From positions 1 to 64,000 of the forward strand of contig JBMDXA010000080.1 in NCBI GenBank assembly GCA_048594725.1: a stretch of 64,000 nt of DNA. Direction: 5' to 3'. Of this stretch, positions 18,008-26,650 are shown in pieces (within the stretch, counting starts at the first letter, position 1; every line of letters begins with the position of its first letter). This DNA is from JAFDZV01 sp048594725. GTDB lineage: Bacteria > Bacteroidota > Ignavibacteria > OLB7. The translations under genes were made by a program, and so were the position numbers. Below the pieces are notes generated by a model, which was given only the letters and a program-made list of their open reading frames with translations, did no database searches and was not told the origin of the DNA.

Positions 18008-18649
18008 ATGCAACAGCCGGAATCCGCACCCTCCCAGGCACACCAGGTGACCTCGATCGAACAGCTCGAAGCGCTGTACGGCCCCCCCGTCCCCCGCTCG
18101 CTCACCAAGGAGCTGGACTATATCTCCGAGCATTATCGCGCATTCATCGAGAAGGCCCCGTTCGTGGTGCTCTCCACCAGCGGCCCCGAAGGGCTCGATT
18201 CCTCTCCTCGGGGCGATCTCCCCGGCTTCGTACGAATCGCCGACAACAGAACCGTACTGATACCGGACCGCCGGGGAAACAACCGGCTGGATACGCTCCG
18301 CAATCTCGTGAGCGATCCCCGCATCTCCATCCTCTTTCTGATTCCGGGAGTGGGGGAGACGCTCCGTATCAACGGCCGCGCAATCATCTCTGCCGATCCG
18401 GAATTATGCGAGCCGTTTGCGATGGAGGGAAAAATTCCCAAAAGCATTTTGATAGTAACCGTGGACCGCATTTATTATCAGTGCCAGAAAGCCCTGGTCC
18501 GTTCGAAACTCTGGAGCGAGGAGGCGAAAATTCCCCGGTCGGCGCTGCCGACTTCCGGACAGATGCAGGAAGCCCTCTCCAACGGAGATTTCGACGGTGC
18601 GGCCTATGACCGGAATTATCCGGAGCATATGAAAAACACTATCTACTGA
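18008..18649 (+). CDS. Pyridoxamine 5'-phosphate oxidase-like FMN-binding protein
   Basis: 213 residues from ATG 18008. A split-barrel flavin-binding fold of the MSMEG_1061-like group: LDYISEHYRAFIEKAPFVVLSTS, then SSPRGDLPGFVRIADNRTVLIPDRRGNNRLDTLRN, ISILFLIPGVGETLRINGRA, and a C-terminal zinc-like or substrate segment CQKALVRSKLW. Probably an FMN- or F420-using oxidoreductase of unknown substrate. The Nudix gene starts 5 bases after its stop, so the two are an operon. Confidence 0.82.
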   Translation: MQQPESAPSQAHQVTSIEQLEALYGPPVPRSLTKELDYISEHYRAFIEKAPFVVLSTSGPEGLDSSPRGDLPGFVRIADNRTVLIPDRRGNNRLDTLRNLVSDPRISILFLIPGVGETLRINGRAIISADPELCEPFAMEGKIPKSILIVTVDRIYYQCQKALVRSKLWSEEAKIPRSALPTSGQMQEALSNGDFDGAAYDRNYPEHMKNTIY

Positions 18650-18654
18650 GAGCC

Positions 18655-19209
18655 GTGATACGGGAACAAATACGCGCGGAAGTGGATTCGATAGAACCGC
18701 TTGACCAGATGGAACGGGATCATATCACAGAGGTTCTCGCCTGGATCGACGGAGGAGATGAACTATGCCGTATCGAAAAACCGGCGACCCCGCCCAGGCA
18801 TCTGGTCTCCTATTTCGTCCCTCTCGATGAGGAATATCTGCTGCTGGTGGACCACAGAAACGCGCAGTTGTGGCTCCCCGCCGGAGGTCATGTGGAGCCG
18901 GGAGAGCATCCCAGGGAGACGGTGGTGCGGGAAGCCGACGAGGAGCTCGGCATCACGGCGGAGTTTCTGCTGGGCGGACCGGTGATGATAACCTGCACCG
19001 AGACCGTGGGGCGTACCGCCGGGCACACCGATGTCTCGCTCTGGTATCTGCTCTCCGGCAACCGGACCGGGCCTCTGGTGTACGATACCTCGGAGTTCAA
19101 CACGGTGATGTGGTTTCACTCCTCGGCGATACCGCTGCATCGCTCCGATCCCCATATGGAGAGGTTTCTCCGGAAACTGGCGCTGCTGCGCGAACGGAAG
19201 CGCATTTAA
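18655..19209 (+). CDS. Nudix hydrolase
   Basis: 184 residues with a GTG start at 18655, five bases after the preceding stop. The Nudix box fits the consensus fully: GHVEPGEHPRETVVREADEE followed by LGI, supplying the catalytic metal-binding glutamates. The N-terminal 45 residues form a helical extension (DQMERDHITEVLAWIDGGDE) seen in a subset of family members. It would hydrolyse a nucleoside-diphosphate-linked substrate; which one is not evident. Confidence 0.9.
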   Translation: MIREQIRAEVDSIEPLDQMERDHITEVLAWIDGGDELCRIEKPATPPRHLVSYFVPLDEEYLLLVDHRNAQLWLPAGGHVEPGEHPRETVVREADEELGITAEFLLGGPVMITCTETVGRTAGHTDVSLWYLLSGNRTGPLVYDTSEFNTVMWFHSSAIPLHRSDPHMERFLRKLALLRERKRI

Positions 19210-19305
19210 AGAAATGCCGTCGTTACGGTGATAGGGCTGGATCTGTTTTCCGTGAATTTCCGTATAATTTCTCCCGCTTATATTCGGCCAGCAAAGGAGC
19301 CATCG

Positions 19306-20175
19306 ATGTCCGAGAAGATGATACATGCAGGGGATGCAGCCATCTGCACCCAGAGCTTCGGCGATCCCGCTGATCCGGCGATTCTCCTCATCATGGGAGC
19401 GATGGCCTCGATGCTCTGGTGGGACGAGGAGTTCTGCCGGATGATCGCCGCTCAAAAGCGCTTCGTGATCCGGTACGATCTCCGCGATACCGGCCGTTCC
19501 ACCTCCTACCCGCCCGGCGCTCCCCCCTATACGGTAAACGATCTGGCCGACGACGCCATGGCGGTGCTGGATGGCTACGGGATAGAACAGGCGCATCTGG
19601 TGGGGATGTCGCTGGGAGGAATGCTTGCCCAGGTGCTCGCGCTGAAATGCCCCTCGCGGGTTCTCTCGGTCACCATGCTGGCCTCCGGCCCGTTCGTGAG
19701 CGACGCCCCGGCGCTGCCGCCGATCGACCAGAGCATTCTGAACTATCACGCCTCCAGCGAAACGCTGGACTGGTCCGATGAGGAAGCCGTGGTGGACTAT
19801 ATGGTAACCGGCTCGCGCCTGCTCACCGGCTCCGCCCATACGTTCGACGAGCTGGCCGCGCGCGATCTGGCGCGGCAGGAGTTCAGAAGGGCCGGCAGCA
19901 TCCGGAGCATCATGAACTACACACTGCTCGGCGGCGGCGATGAATGGACGGACAGGCTGGAGGAAATAAAGGTGCCCGCGCTGGTGATCCAGGGAACCGA
20001 GGATATCGTGCTCCCCTATGCGCACGGGGAATTTCTTGCCGGGAAAATCCGTGGCGCCCGGCTGCTGGCGCTTCAGGGAACCGGCCACGAACTGCACCGC
20101 GACGACTGGGAGACCATCGTGGGCGCGGTGGTGGAACATACCGGAAACGCGCAGAAGACCCGAAGCGAAGCGTAG
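19306..20175 (+). CDS. Alpha/beta hydrolase
   Basis: 289 residues from ATG 19306, preceded by AAAGGAG. Alpha/beta hydrolase fold: the oxyanion region ILLIMGAMASMLWWDEEF, RYDLRDTGRST, nucleophile elbow VGMSLGGMLAQ with the catalytic Ser, acid in VIQGTEDIVLPYAHG, and the catalytic His in LQGTGHELHRDDW. It resembles the aclacinomycin methylesterase/proline-iminopeptidase-like group. Substrate unknown. It converges on the minus-strand injection-system cluster that follows. Confidence 0.88.
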   Translation: MSEKMIHAGDAAICTQSFGDPADPAILLIMGAMASMLWWDEEFCRMIAAQKRFVIRYDLRDTGRSTSYPPGAPPYTVNDLADDAMAVLDGYGIEQAHLVGMSLGGMLAQVLALKCPSRVLSVTMLASGPFVSDAPALPPIDQSILNYHASSETLDWSDEEAVVDYMVTGSRLLTGSAHTFDELAARDLARQEFRRAGSIRSIMNYTLLGGGDEWTDRLEEIKVPALVIQGTEDIVLPYAHGEFLAGKIRGARLLALQGTGHELHRDDWETIVGAVVEHTGNAQKTRSEA

Positions 20176-20251
20176 GATATTCCGGCGCGTCGTTCGGCGT
20201 GAACGTTCCGGAGGAGATGCCGGGCAAGAGCAGTTGACTCCATCCTGCGGA

Positions 20252-20773
20252 TCACACCAGATGCCGCGGATGAAGTCCTTCCAGCGCTATACAGAAATTC
20301 AGCGCCAGATAGGGCTGCATGATAGTATGGGGCTGGCTCCCCCCGCTTACTCCCATCACGCTGGCATCCAGGGATGCACTGACGGGGGCATCGGTGAAGA
20401 CACTATCCGTAGAGGCCCCCGAAAACACATTACCGGAGGGGAGGGGCCGATCTCCCGCCCCATTATAGGCGTTGATGGGATGCCTGTGGGCCGGCATTTC
20501 GTTCACCGAAAGCAGATGCGTTTCTTCTCCTCCGCTCTGGCCGAGGCCATATTCCTCACGGCCGCCCCCCTCCCCTATGTGTAGCGGCACACGGCCGCGT
20601 AGATCGGGAAGGGCAAAGGTGCTGAGGCCATCGCCGCCATAGATAGTGCCGATAAGCTCGAAGAGAATGGTATTCTGTGCGATCGGCAGAAGCTGCCCGT
20701 TGCACTGGGCCCATCCGTATGGAACGAAAGGAAATGCCACGGCCATGATCTGGCCGATATACGTACACGCCAT
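20252..20773 (-). CDS. Phage tail-collar domain protein at end of eCIS cluster
   Basis: 173 residues. The first half is a phage tail-collar domain of the MdpB type: MACTYIGQIMAVAFPFVPYG, WAQCNGQLLPIAQNTILFEL, IGTIYGGDGLSTFALPDLRG. The C-terminal part ends HTIMQPYLALNFCIALEG, also typical. Such proteins are short fibre or receptor-binding modules. It is the last gene on the cluster strand. No Afp13-like fibre gene was recognised, so it is a candidate target-binding element, although the family also occurs outside injection systems. Confidence 0.8.
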   Translation of the reverse strand: MACTYIGQIMAVAFPFVPYGWAQCNGQLLPIAQNTILFELIGTIYGGDGLSTFALPDLRGRVPLHIGEGGGREEYGLGQSGGEETHLLSVNEMPAHRHPINAYNGAGDRPLPSGNVFSGASTDSVFTDAPVSASLDASVMGVSGGSQPHTIMQPYLALNFCIALEGLHPRHLV

Positions 20774-20903
20774 AGTTCTACCGTATGGTATAATCCGGTG
20801 ATGATCTATTCAGCCTGGCACAGCAGAATGCGGATCGATGCTGGCTCCTGGCCTGTTCGGGGAACGTTGTACTCCGCCCGAACAGACCTTCGAAGAAGCC
20901 GCT

Positions 20904-20963
20904 GAGTCAAACTCCGCAATCGCGGCTGCTACTACCCCGCACGGAGTAGAACGCCGCGCGAAC
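20904..20963 (+). repeat. 60-bp dispersed repeat, copy 1
   Basis: Aligns without gaps to 62375-62434, 44 of 60 positions identical by eye, best at the right end (CGCACGGAG, AGAAC, CCGCGCGAAC). It lies in the gap between the collar gene and the 181-residue gene. No gene or mobile-element end was recognised. Confidence 0.5.
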
Positions 20964-20999
20964 GGCGCGAGATGCAATCCCGCTTCTCATCGAACAGGG

Positions 21000-21545
21000 T
21001 CAATTGCTGTAGAAGTGCACATAGGTAGTCCCCTTTGGCACATCTCCTCCGCCATTATTATAAAATGGCCCGTACTTCTTCGCCCATTTCAGCGATTTCA
21101 TGGTGGGGTGTACGGTGAGATCGGATTTGCTGGAGAGATAGAACCACTTCACCTTTGCATTGCTGATCTCCGAATCGAGCGCGGGAAAATTCTCGGTTAA
21201 ATGATATGGCTTGAGTTTCTTCTCGATGGCGCTGCTTCCCGGTTTGGCTTTATGGACCTTCTCCCCTCGTTGCCCTACCGCATGGATGGCACCACGAAGC
21301 CGGAGCAGATCGCAGGTCTTTGCGGCATCCCACTTCTCGGGCTCGTATTTATTATCCGCGGTGGGATATAATCCGGAGGTTTCGCCCCAGGAGACTTCGC
21401 TCAGGGTGCCGGTCTTCTGCACCGGGCATCCCTTCTCATCATCTTTCCTGGCAAATCTGACTCCGTGCGACTGGTTCTGCATCGTTGTGGATGCGGCAGC
21501 CGGAGATCCGGCTACCTTTGTGGGTTCCGATGTTTGCTCGTACAT
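21000..21545 (-). CDS. Orphan protein beside the DUF4157 gene; candidate eCIS cargo
   Basis: 181 residues, not recognised. The N-terminal 30 residues are low-complexity (MYEQTSEPTKVAGSPAAAS), resembling the leader of the adjacent DUF4157 protein (MYQHSPDRKSSNAAAAGSP). The rest is a compact, lysine-rich domain with two cysteines (KGCPVQK, KTCDLLRLRG), a central IHAVGQRGEKVHKAKPG and the ending YGPFYNNGGGDVPKGTTY, VHFYSN. There is no signal peptide or membrane segment. Base composition is visibly more A+T-rich than the structural genes. Position, leader and composition suggest an injected effector or its accessory; a nuclease- or toxin-like activity is possible but no catalytic motif can be assigned. 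Confidence 0.6.
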   Translation of the reverse strand: MYEQTSEPTKVAGSPAAASTTMQNQSHGVRFARKDDEKGCPVQKTGTLSEVSWGETSGLYPTADNKYEPEKWDAAKTCDLLRLRGAIHAVGQRGEKVHKAKPGSSAIEKKLKPYHLTENFPALDSEISNAKVKWFYLSSKSDLTVHPTMKSLKWAKKYGPFYNNGGGDVPKGTTYVHFYSN

Positions 21546-21671
21546 ATGATAATGGTGCTGTTATGGTGATGGAGTACCGAATAGTCCGGCGGACGGCCCA
21601 TCCTGCGAACAGATGTTCTACGCTATTTCAGCGAAGCATTCCCGGCCGGGAATAGTCCTATATCCTCCCCG

Positions 21672-23078
21672 CTATCTGTCAGGTGCCTGATCCGGAGAAA
21701 CCGGATTATTCGAAGTGGTCGCCCCGGACACCGTTGCAGGCGCAATCGACGGAGCATAGTCATTGCTCCATGCATCGGTACGTATCCGGAAGTGCTTCCC
21801 CTTCCCTGCATTCTGCAGGCAGCAGAGATCCTTGTCGTTTACGCCGCCGAACAGACCACCGATGCCCTTGCCCGGGTCCCAGTTATAACAATCGAATGCC
21901 TGTACGGTCCAGCTATCAAACACTATTTCCACCGATCCCTTCCCCTTGCTTCTGGCGGAAACCCTGACCTTGGAACAGAGCGTATATCCTCCCACGGCGA
22001 TGCCAAGATCGTCGGTCGTAAAATGGAAGGCATTTGCAGTTCCGGTCCATACCATCTCTGCCGAACCGCCTACCTTGAGTCGTCCATCCTTCAAACGTTT
22101 CGAGGCCCCTTCGATGAATTTTGCGCGGTGTTCATTCAGAAGTTTTTCCTTGGTGTCGTTATGATTCTTGAAAATGGCAACCGGCATCACCTTTTCAGAG
22201 CCGGAGCCATTGAGAAAATGGAGAAGATTCTCCGCAGCCTGGGGGCTATCCCCCTTCTGTGCCTTGGCCCCCAGTATGGCATTCGCATGCAGAGCGTTCA
22301 TATCCTTGGTTGTGGGATAGTTCTTTTTACAGTAGCTATCCTGAACGACAAGGCATTTGGAAGATGCGCCGGCACATTCGGTGACGACATGATCGATATT
22401 ACATTCCTGTGCCCGCTGCACCATCGCTCCCGGCAGGCTGGTCACCGGCATCGCTGCGCTCTTCCGCTGTACCGCATCACCGCGTTCCACTGTTCCGCCA
22501 CCTCCCTGCTGGATCACATGGGTAAGCTCGTGGGCCAGCAGATGGCGTCCGCCGGTGCTGGAGGGATTATATTCTCCGGCACCAAATACAACGTCATTCC
22601 CCACCGTGTATGCGCGTGCGTTCACCGCCTGCGCCGACTCGGCAGCCTGCGCACCGGTATGGATACGTACAGCCCCGAAGTCGTGGCCGAAGCGTGACTC
22701 CATGAACGAGCGTACGCCCCCATCCAGGGCCTTACCTCCGCTGCCGAGCACATCGTAGACCTGTGATGGCACCTCCGCCCCGGCACCTCCCGTTTCCATC
22801 CGCATGATCTGTTTATCCTCCTTCTCCTGGCAGGCCGCACAGGCGCGCTGTATCTGGATATCGCTCATCCGCATCACTGTATCGGCCATGCGGTCGGCCT
22901 CCTGCTCGTAGCGATCTCCCGGCTGGTTGACCGTCAGTTTCTTCTGCAGGATGGTTCCCTTTCCCGCCGTGGCTATCGCCGAAGCGGATTGGCTTCTGTG
23001 CCTCCCGCCGGAGGAACGCATAGGCGATCCTGCGGCAGCGGCGTTGCTGCTCTTGCGGTCTGGCGAGTGCTGGTACAT
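21672..23078 (-). CDS. DUF4157 (HExxH) eCIS-associated protein, candidate effector
   Basis: 468 residues. Residues 1-43 are a low-complexity leader. Residues 44-71 (LQKKLTVNQPGDRYEQEADR) and 105-191 form the DUF4157 module of eCIS cargo proteins, with FGHDFGAVRIHTGAQAAESA and the zinc-protease-like motif HELTH at 183-187. Residues 225-455 are a separate domain with eight or more cysteines (DHVVTECAGASSKCLVVQDS; FDCYNWDPGKGIG; DKDLCCLQNAGKGKHFRI) that I cannot assign; it is the likely effector part. In other systems DUF4157 marks proteins loaded into the tube lumen and may self-process. It sits 86 bases after the AAA+ ATPase gene. Confidence 0.82.
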   Translation of the reverse strand: MYQHSPDRKSSNAAAAGSPMRSSGGRHRSQSASAIATAGKGTILQKKLTVNQPGDRYEQEADRMADTVMRMSDIQIQRACAACQEKEDKQIMRMETGGAGAEVPSQVYDVLGSGGKALDGGVRSFMESRFGHDFGAVRIHTGAQAAESAQAVNARAYTVGNDVVFGAGEYNPSSTGGRHLLAHELTHVIQQGGGGTVERGDAVQRKSAAMPVTSLPGAMVQRAQECNIDHVVTECAGASSKCLVVQDSYCKKNYPTTKDMNALHANAILGAKAQKGDSPQAAENLLHFLNGSGSEKVMPVAIFKNHNDTKEKLLNEHRAKFIEGASKRLKDGRLKVGGSAEMVWTGTANAFHFTTDDLGIAVGGYTLCSKVRVSARSKGKGSVEIVFDSWTVQAFDCYNWDPGKGIGGLFGGVNDKDLCCLQNAGKGKHFRIRTDAWSNDYAPSIAPATVSGATTSNNPVSPDQAPDR

Positions 23079-23164
23079 GATCGTTCTTCTCCATGATGTG
23101 CGGCAGCCGCCATGCTCTCCGGAGCATCCGATCCGCCGGTTATGGTTGGCTGTGGCTACCGATT

Positions 23165-24538
23165 TCAGAGCGTCTTGCCTTCCTTCAGAAACTCCTTTCG
23201 TATCCCCTCCTCCATATCCTCCAGCGTGATGATGACATCGTTGCGGCTCAGGGCCTTCAGCGATGCGTAGCGGACCACGTTCATCACGGTACCGCCGGAG
23301 AGTTCATGTTTCGCGGCGATCCTGCCCAGATCGACGGCCGGCTCCAGCACGGCTTTCGGGGAGAATGCCCGCTCCCAGATCCGCTGCCGCTCCGGGGGCT
23401 TCGGCATCGGGAAATAGACCACCGAATGGAAACGCCGCAGAAACGCCTCATCGATATTGGCCTTGAGATTGGAGGCCAGTATCACCACGCCGTTGAACTC
23501 CTCGATCCGCTGCAACAGGAAGCTCACCTCCTGGTTGGCGAAGCGATCGTGCGCGCTATCCACCCGCGTGCGCCGTCCGAAGAGCGCATCGGCCTCGTCG
23601 AAGAAGAGTATCCACCCCTTGTCCTCTGCCATATCGAAGACCTTCGCCAGGTTCTCCTCGGTCTCGCCGATGTATTTCGATACGATCAGGCTGAGATCGA
23701 TCTTGTAGACATCGCGCTCGCAGTACTTCCCGAGGAGCGAGGCCGAGAGGGTCTTGCCGGTTCCCGGAGGCCCGTAGAACAGGCTGGTGAAGCCGGGGCG
23801 GAGCTTCCCTGCCATGCCCCATTCATCCAGCAGCATCGGTCCGTAGAGTATCCACTGGCGGATCTCGCCGAGCTGGTCGAGCGTGGCGGCGGGGAGCACC
23901 AGATCCTCCCACCCGAGGCTCGTCCGGATCATGCGCGCCGGGAACTCGCTGTTGTAGGCCGGCCGCCGTTCGGTGCCGGCGGTGAAGCGCTGGATGTAAT
24001 CGCGGGAGAGCAGAAGCGCACCGCTCAGCTCCGGCTCGCTGGCGGCGGTAACCCCAAGATGCAGCACCCCGAGCCGGGCGAAGAGATGATCGGCATCGAA
24101 GATCCGGGCCAGACGGAATCTGGCATCCAGATCCTCTCCCGCCAGAACGAACAGCGCGGTCTCGCCGGTGGGAAGGAACCCGCCGTGGGTGGCACCCTGT
24201 ATGCCGCCGAACTCCGTGCATCCCCGGTCGGTGGCCTCGTTCTTTATCCAGAGCACGTCCAGCATCTGCGGGCGGATATGAGGCACCAGCGCCAGTACGA
24301 GCACCAGCCGCTCCGCCGCCGAAAGAGCATGCCTGCCGATAAATCCGGCGTACAGGCTCTCTCCAAGCTCCGGAGGCTCTATCACCTCGGGGGGGAGCGC
24401 GGCTCCCTCGGTACGGAAATGAGAATGCAGCCGTGCATTGAGAACCCGGGCGAACCACTCGAGCTCGCGCTCGAGATCGGAAGCACCGGAGCCGGGGGCG
24501 GCGATATCGTGTATATCTGCGTTCACTGTCTCTCCCAT
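23165..24538 (-). CDS. AAA+ ATPase of the contractile injection system (Afp15-like)
   Basis: 457 residues from ATG 24538, which overlaps the preceding gene by 16 bases; GTG 24526 (4-base overlap) is the alternative. The N-terminal 200 residues form a specific helical domain. The C-terminal AAA+ module shows Walker A FYGPPGTGKT (254-263), Walker B WILFFDEADALFGRR (309-323), sensor region GVVILASNLKANIDEAFLRR and a C-terminal lid. Afp15/Pvc15-type ATPases are hallmark eCIS components thought to help assembly or cargo loading. Its place after the tape-measure gene and before the cargo genes fits that. Confidence 0.92.
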   Translation of the reverse strand: MGETVNADIHDIAAPGSGASDLERELEWFARVLNARLHSHFRTEGAALPPEVIEPPELGESLYAGFIGRHALSAAERLVLVLALVPHIRPQMLDVLWIKNEATDRGCTEFGGIQGATHGGFLPTGETALFVLAGEDLDARFRLARIFDADHLFARLGVLHLGVTAASEPELSGALLLSRDYIQRFTAGTERRPAYNSEFPARMIRTSLGWEDLVLPAATLDQLGEIRQWILYGPMLLDEWGMAGKLRPGFTSLFYGPPGTGKTLSASLLGKYCERDVYKIDLSLIVSKYIGETEENLAKVFDMAEDKGWILFFDEADALFGRRTRVDSAHDRFANQEVSFLLQRIEEFNGVVILASNLKANIDEAFLRRFHSVVYFPMPKPPERQRIWERAFSPKAVLEPAVDLGRIAAKHELSGGTVMNVVRYASLKALSRNDVIITLEDMEEGIRKEFLKEGKTL

Positions 24539-26631
24539 TCTACATGGATCGGTTCGGACATCCAGGGTAGCCTGACGATGCTGATGCCCCAGGGAAGGTG
24601 CCCCAGCAGCAGGTCGAACGATGCCGGCTCCACCTGCAACCGCCATCGCCGCTCCTCCCGGCGAAGCAGCCCCGGCCGCCTCAGGAAGCTCTCGCGCACG
24701 GCATCGGCAGAAGTGTTTTTCAGAGCGCTCCAATGCTCCACCACCGCTGCCAGAAGGGCATCGGCCTCCACGGCATCCTCAGGCCCCACCAGACCGCCGG
24801 CGAGGAGGAGCGGGGTATGGAGATCCCGGCCCAGCAGCACCTTGCAGAGCCCCAGTTCGAACTCGTACGGTTCGTCGCGGCCGGTAGCAAGGAACTGAAG
24901 CAGAGCGGCGGCACGGGGGATAACGGACTCCGCCAGAACGCGGCTTCCGGGCTCGGCCACGCCCCTGTCCTGGAGGAACGGGACGATAAAAGGATGAAGC
25001 AGCACCAGCCCGGCATAATGAACCACCACCGGCGATGAACTCTCCTCCGGAGAATCATCTCCCCATGCGTCCATGCTCTCCGCCTGATGCGGCCGCATAC
25101 CGGCCGCAGAGGCAGCCGTGCTGCCAGTAACAGAGGATGATGATGCCGAGAGCCGCACCGGCAGACCGGGCGCATCGGAGGGGGAGGACGGGGCGCCCCC
25201 GCCGGAGACACCATCGCCCCCGCCGGAGGCCCCGGCGCTGCCGCGCAGCAATGCTACTGCCGAGGGGGAGAGCCGCTCCAGCAGCGATGCCAGGACCGGA
25301 TCATCCGCCGCCATCCTCTCCGCTATCCCGCCGAACTCCGGCAATGAGGCAGTCCCGGCCGCATGAATGCTGGCGGCGAGCATATGCGCGATGAAGCGCC
25401 TGCGGCGCCTCTCATCACCGGCGGCACCGGCGGAGGCCCTTGCAACGGCGTCCAGCACCAAGGCCACATCATGCTTCCACTCGCGAGCTATCCTCTCCAG
25501 CACCGCCTGTAGAAAACCTGGGATCTCATGGGGGTCCAGCCTCTCCAGCATCCGGGAAATGAAGCCGGTCACCTCGGCGCCGGAGAGCTCATCTCCCGGC
25601 TCACTCGTGACAAGCGCCCCGGCCGCCAGACGGAACAGAGAGAGACGGCCGGAACCGCCGAAGCGGCCATCCGCAACGGCTTGCGCCACCGGCTCTCTCC
25701 AGTGGCCGGGGATCTGCTCGCGAAACCGCGTCACTACCTCGGCGGCATCCCCTTCCATCAACCGCTCGATCAGCCACAGCACCCGCCCCCGGCCCGCCGA
25801 TGCCGACGGCCGCGCCTCAGAAGAGCCATCCGCTCCGGATGCAACACCGGGATCGCCGGAAGCCTCGGGGCTCCCCTCCAGCAGACGATCAACAGAAGCC
25901 GCAACGGAGCGGAGATGGCCGTAACGGATGGAGGGGACTGAGGCAGATCCGCCGGCCATCCCGGCGATCCGTGCGGCTTCGGTACGGGCTTCCCCGAAAA
26001 AAGGATCGAGCAACTCACCGATGAAGGAGATCGCATCCTCATCGCTCAGAAGCTGGAGCAGGCGGAACAGAACATCGAACCGTTCCCCCGCCGGGATGCT
26101 CCCGTTCCGGAGCAACCCGGCAAGCCGCGGGAACTCCCGGCGGCAGATCTCGCGCAACCCGCCAACGAGATCGGCACCGGCATGCGCCGCGCTCCAGGCG
26201 AGCATACCGGTGCGGAGATACGCGAGCAGTATCCCGAACCGATCCTCGCCAACGAGGCTGCCGCGCACAACCGCATCATCACGGCCGTCGTCACGACCGC
26301 TATCGAGACCCTCACCGCGGCCGTGGCTATCATCATCCCGCACCCCGCGCGCCACCAGCTCGCGCAACCGTTCGGCCAGTTCCTCGGCGATACGTTCCGG
26401 AAGCACCTCCGCAAGCTCCTCGGTGGAAGCCACCCGGAGCGTAAGCTCCACTCTGGAGCAGCGGATGGTGCGTTCCGGAACATCGGCATCGTTGAAGCCG
26501 CGCTCCATTGCCGGGAGCAGGCTGGCAGCCCACTCCCGGCGGAGATAATCGCGGATGGCGAAAGCCTCCTCCGGCGTCCCCGCCCTGAGGACAAGGCGCT
26601 GGCTTCTGATTCTATGGGGGTTGTTGCTCAT
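24523..26631 (-). CDS. Contractile injection system tape-measure protein (CIS_TMP, Afp14-like)
   Basis: 702 residues. N-terminus IRSQRLVLRAGTPEEAFAIR and the C-terminal block (HYAGLVLLHPFIVPFLQDRG, LLQFLATG, HWSALKNTSADAVRESFLRR, LLGHLPWGISIVRLPWM, HVEW) match the eCIS tape-measure family. The middle is long, helical and low-complexity (Ala/Gly/Ser/Asp-rich around 100-300 and 470-520), as expected of a protein whose length sets tail length. It starts 20 bases after the stop at 26651 and overlaps the ATPase gene. Confidence 0.88.
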   Translation of the reverse strand: MSNNPHRIRSQRLVLRAGTPEEAFAIRDYLRREWAASLLPAMERGFNDADVPERTIRCSRVELTLRVASTEELAEVLPERIAEELAERLRELVARGVRDDDSHGRGEGLDSGRDDGRDDAVVRGSLVGEDRFGILLAYLRTGMLAWSAAHAGADLVGGLREICRREFPRLAGLLRNGSIPAGERFDVLFRLLQLLSDEDAISFIGELLDPFFGEARTEAARIAGMAGGSASVPSIRYGHLRSVAASVDRLLEGSPEASGDPGVASGADGSSEARPSASAGRGRVLWLIERLMEGDAAEVVTRFREQIPGHWREPVAQAVADGRFGGSGRLSLFRLAAGALVTSEPGDELSGAEVTGFISRMLERLDPHEIPGFLQAVLERIAREWKHDVALVLDAVARASAGAAGDERRRRRFIAHMLAASIHAAGTASLPEFGGIAERMAADDPVLASLLERLSPSAVALLRGSAGASGGGDGVSGGGAPSSPSDAPGLPVRLSASSSSVTGSTAASAAGMRPHQAESMDAWGDDSPEESSSPVVVHYAGLVLLHPFIVPFLQDRGVAEPGSRVLAESVIPRAAALLQFLATGRDEPYEFELGLCKVLLGRDLHTPLLLAGGLVGPEDAVEADALLAAVVEHWSALKNTSADAVRESFLRRPGLLRREERRWRLQVEPASFDLLLGHLPWGISIVRLPWMSEPIHVEWERQ

Positions 26632-26650
26632 CGGGATTCACTCCGGCTGC

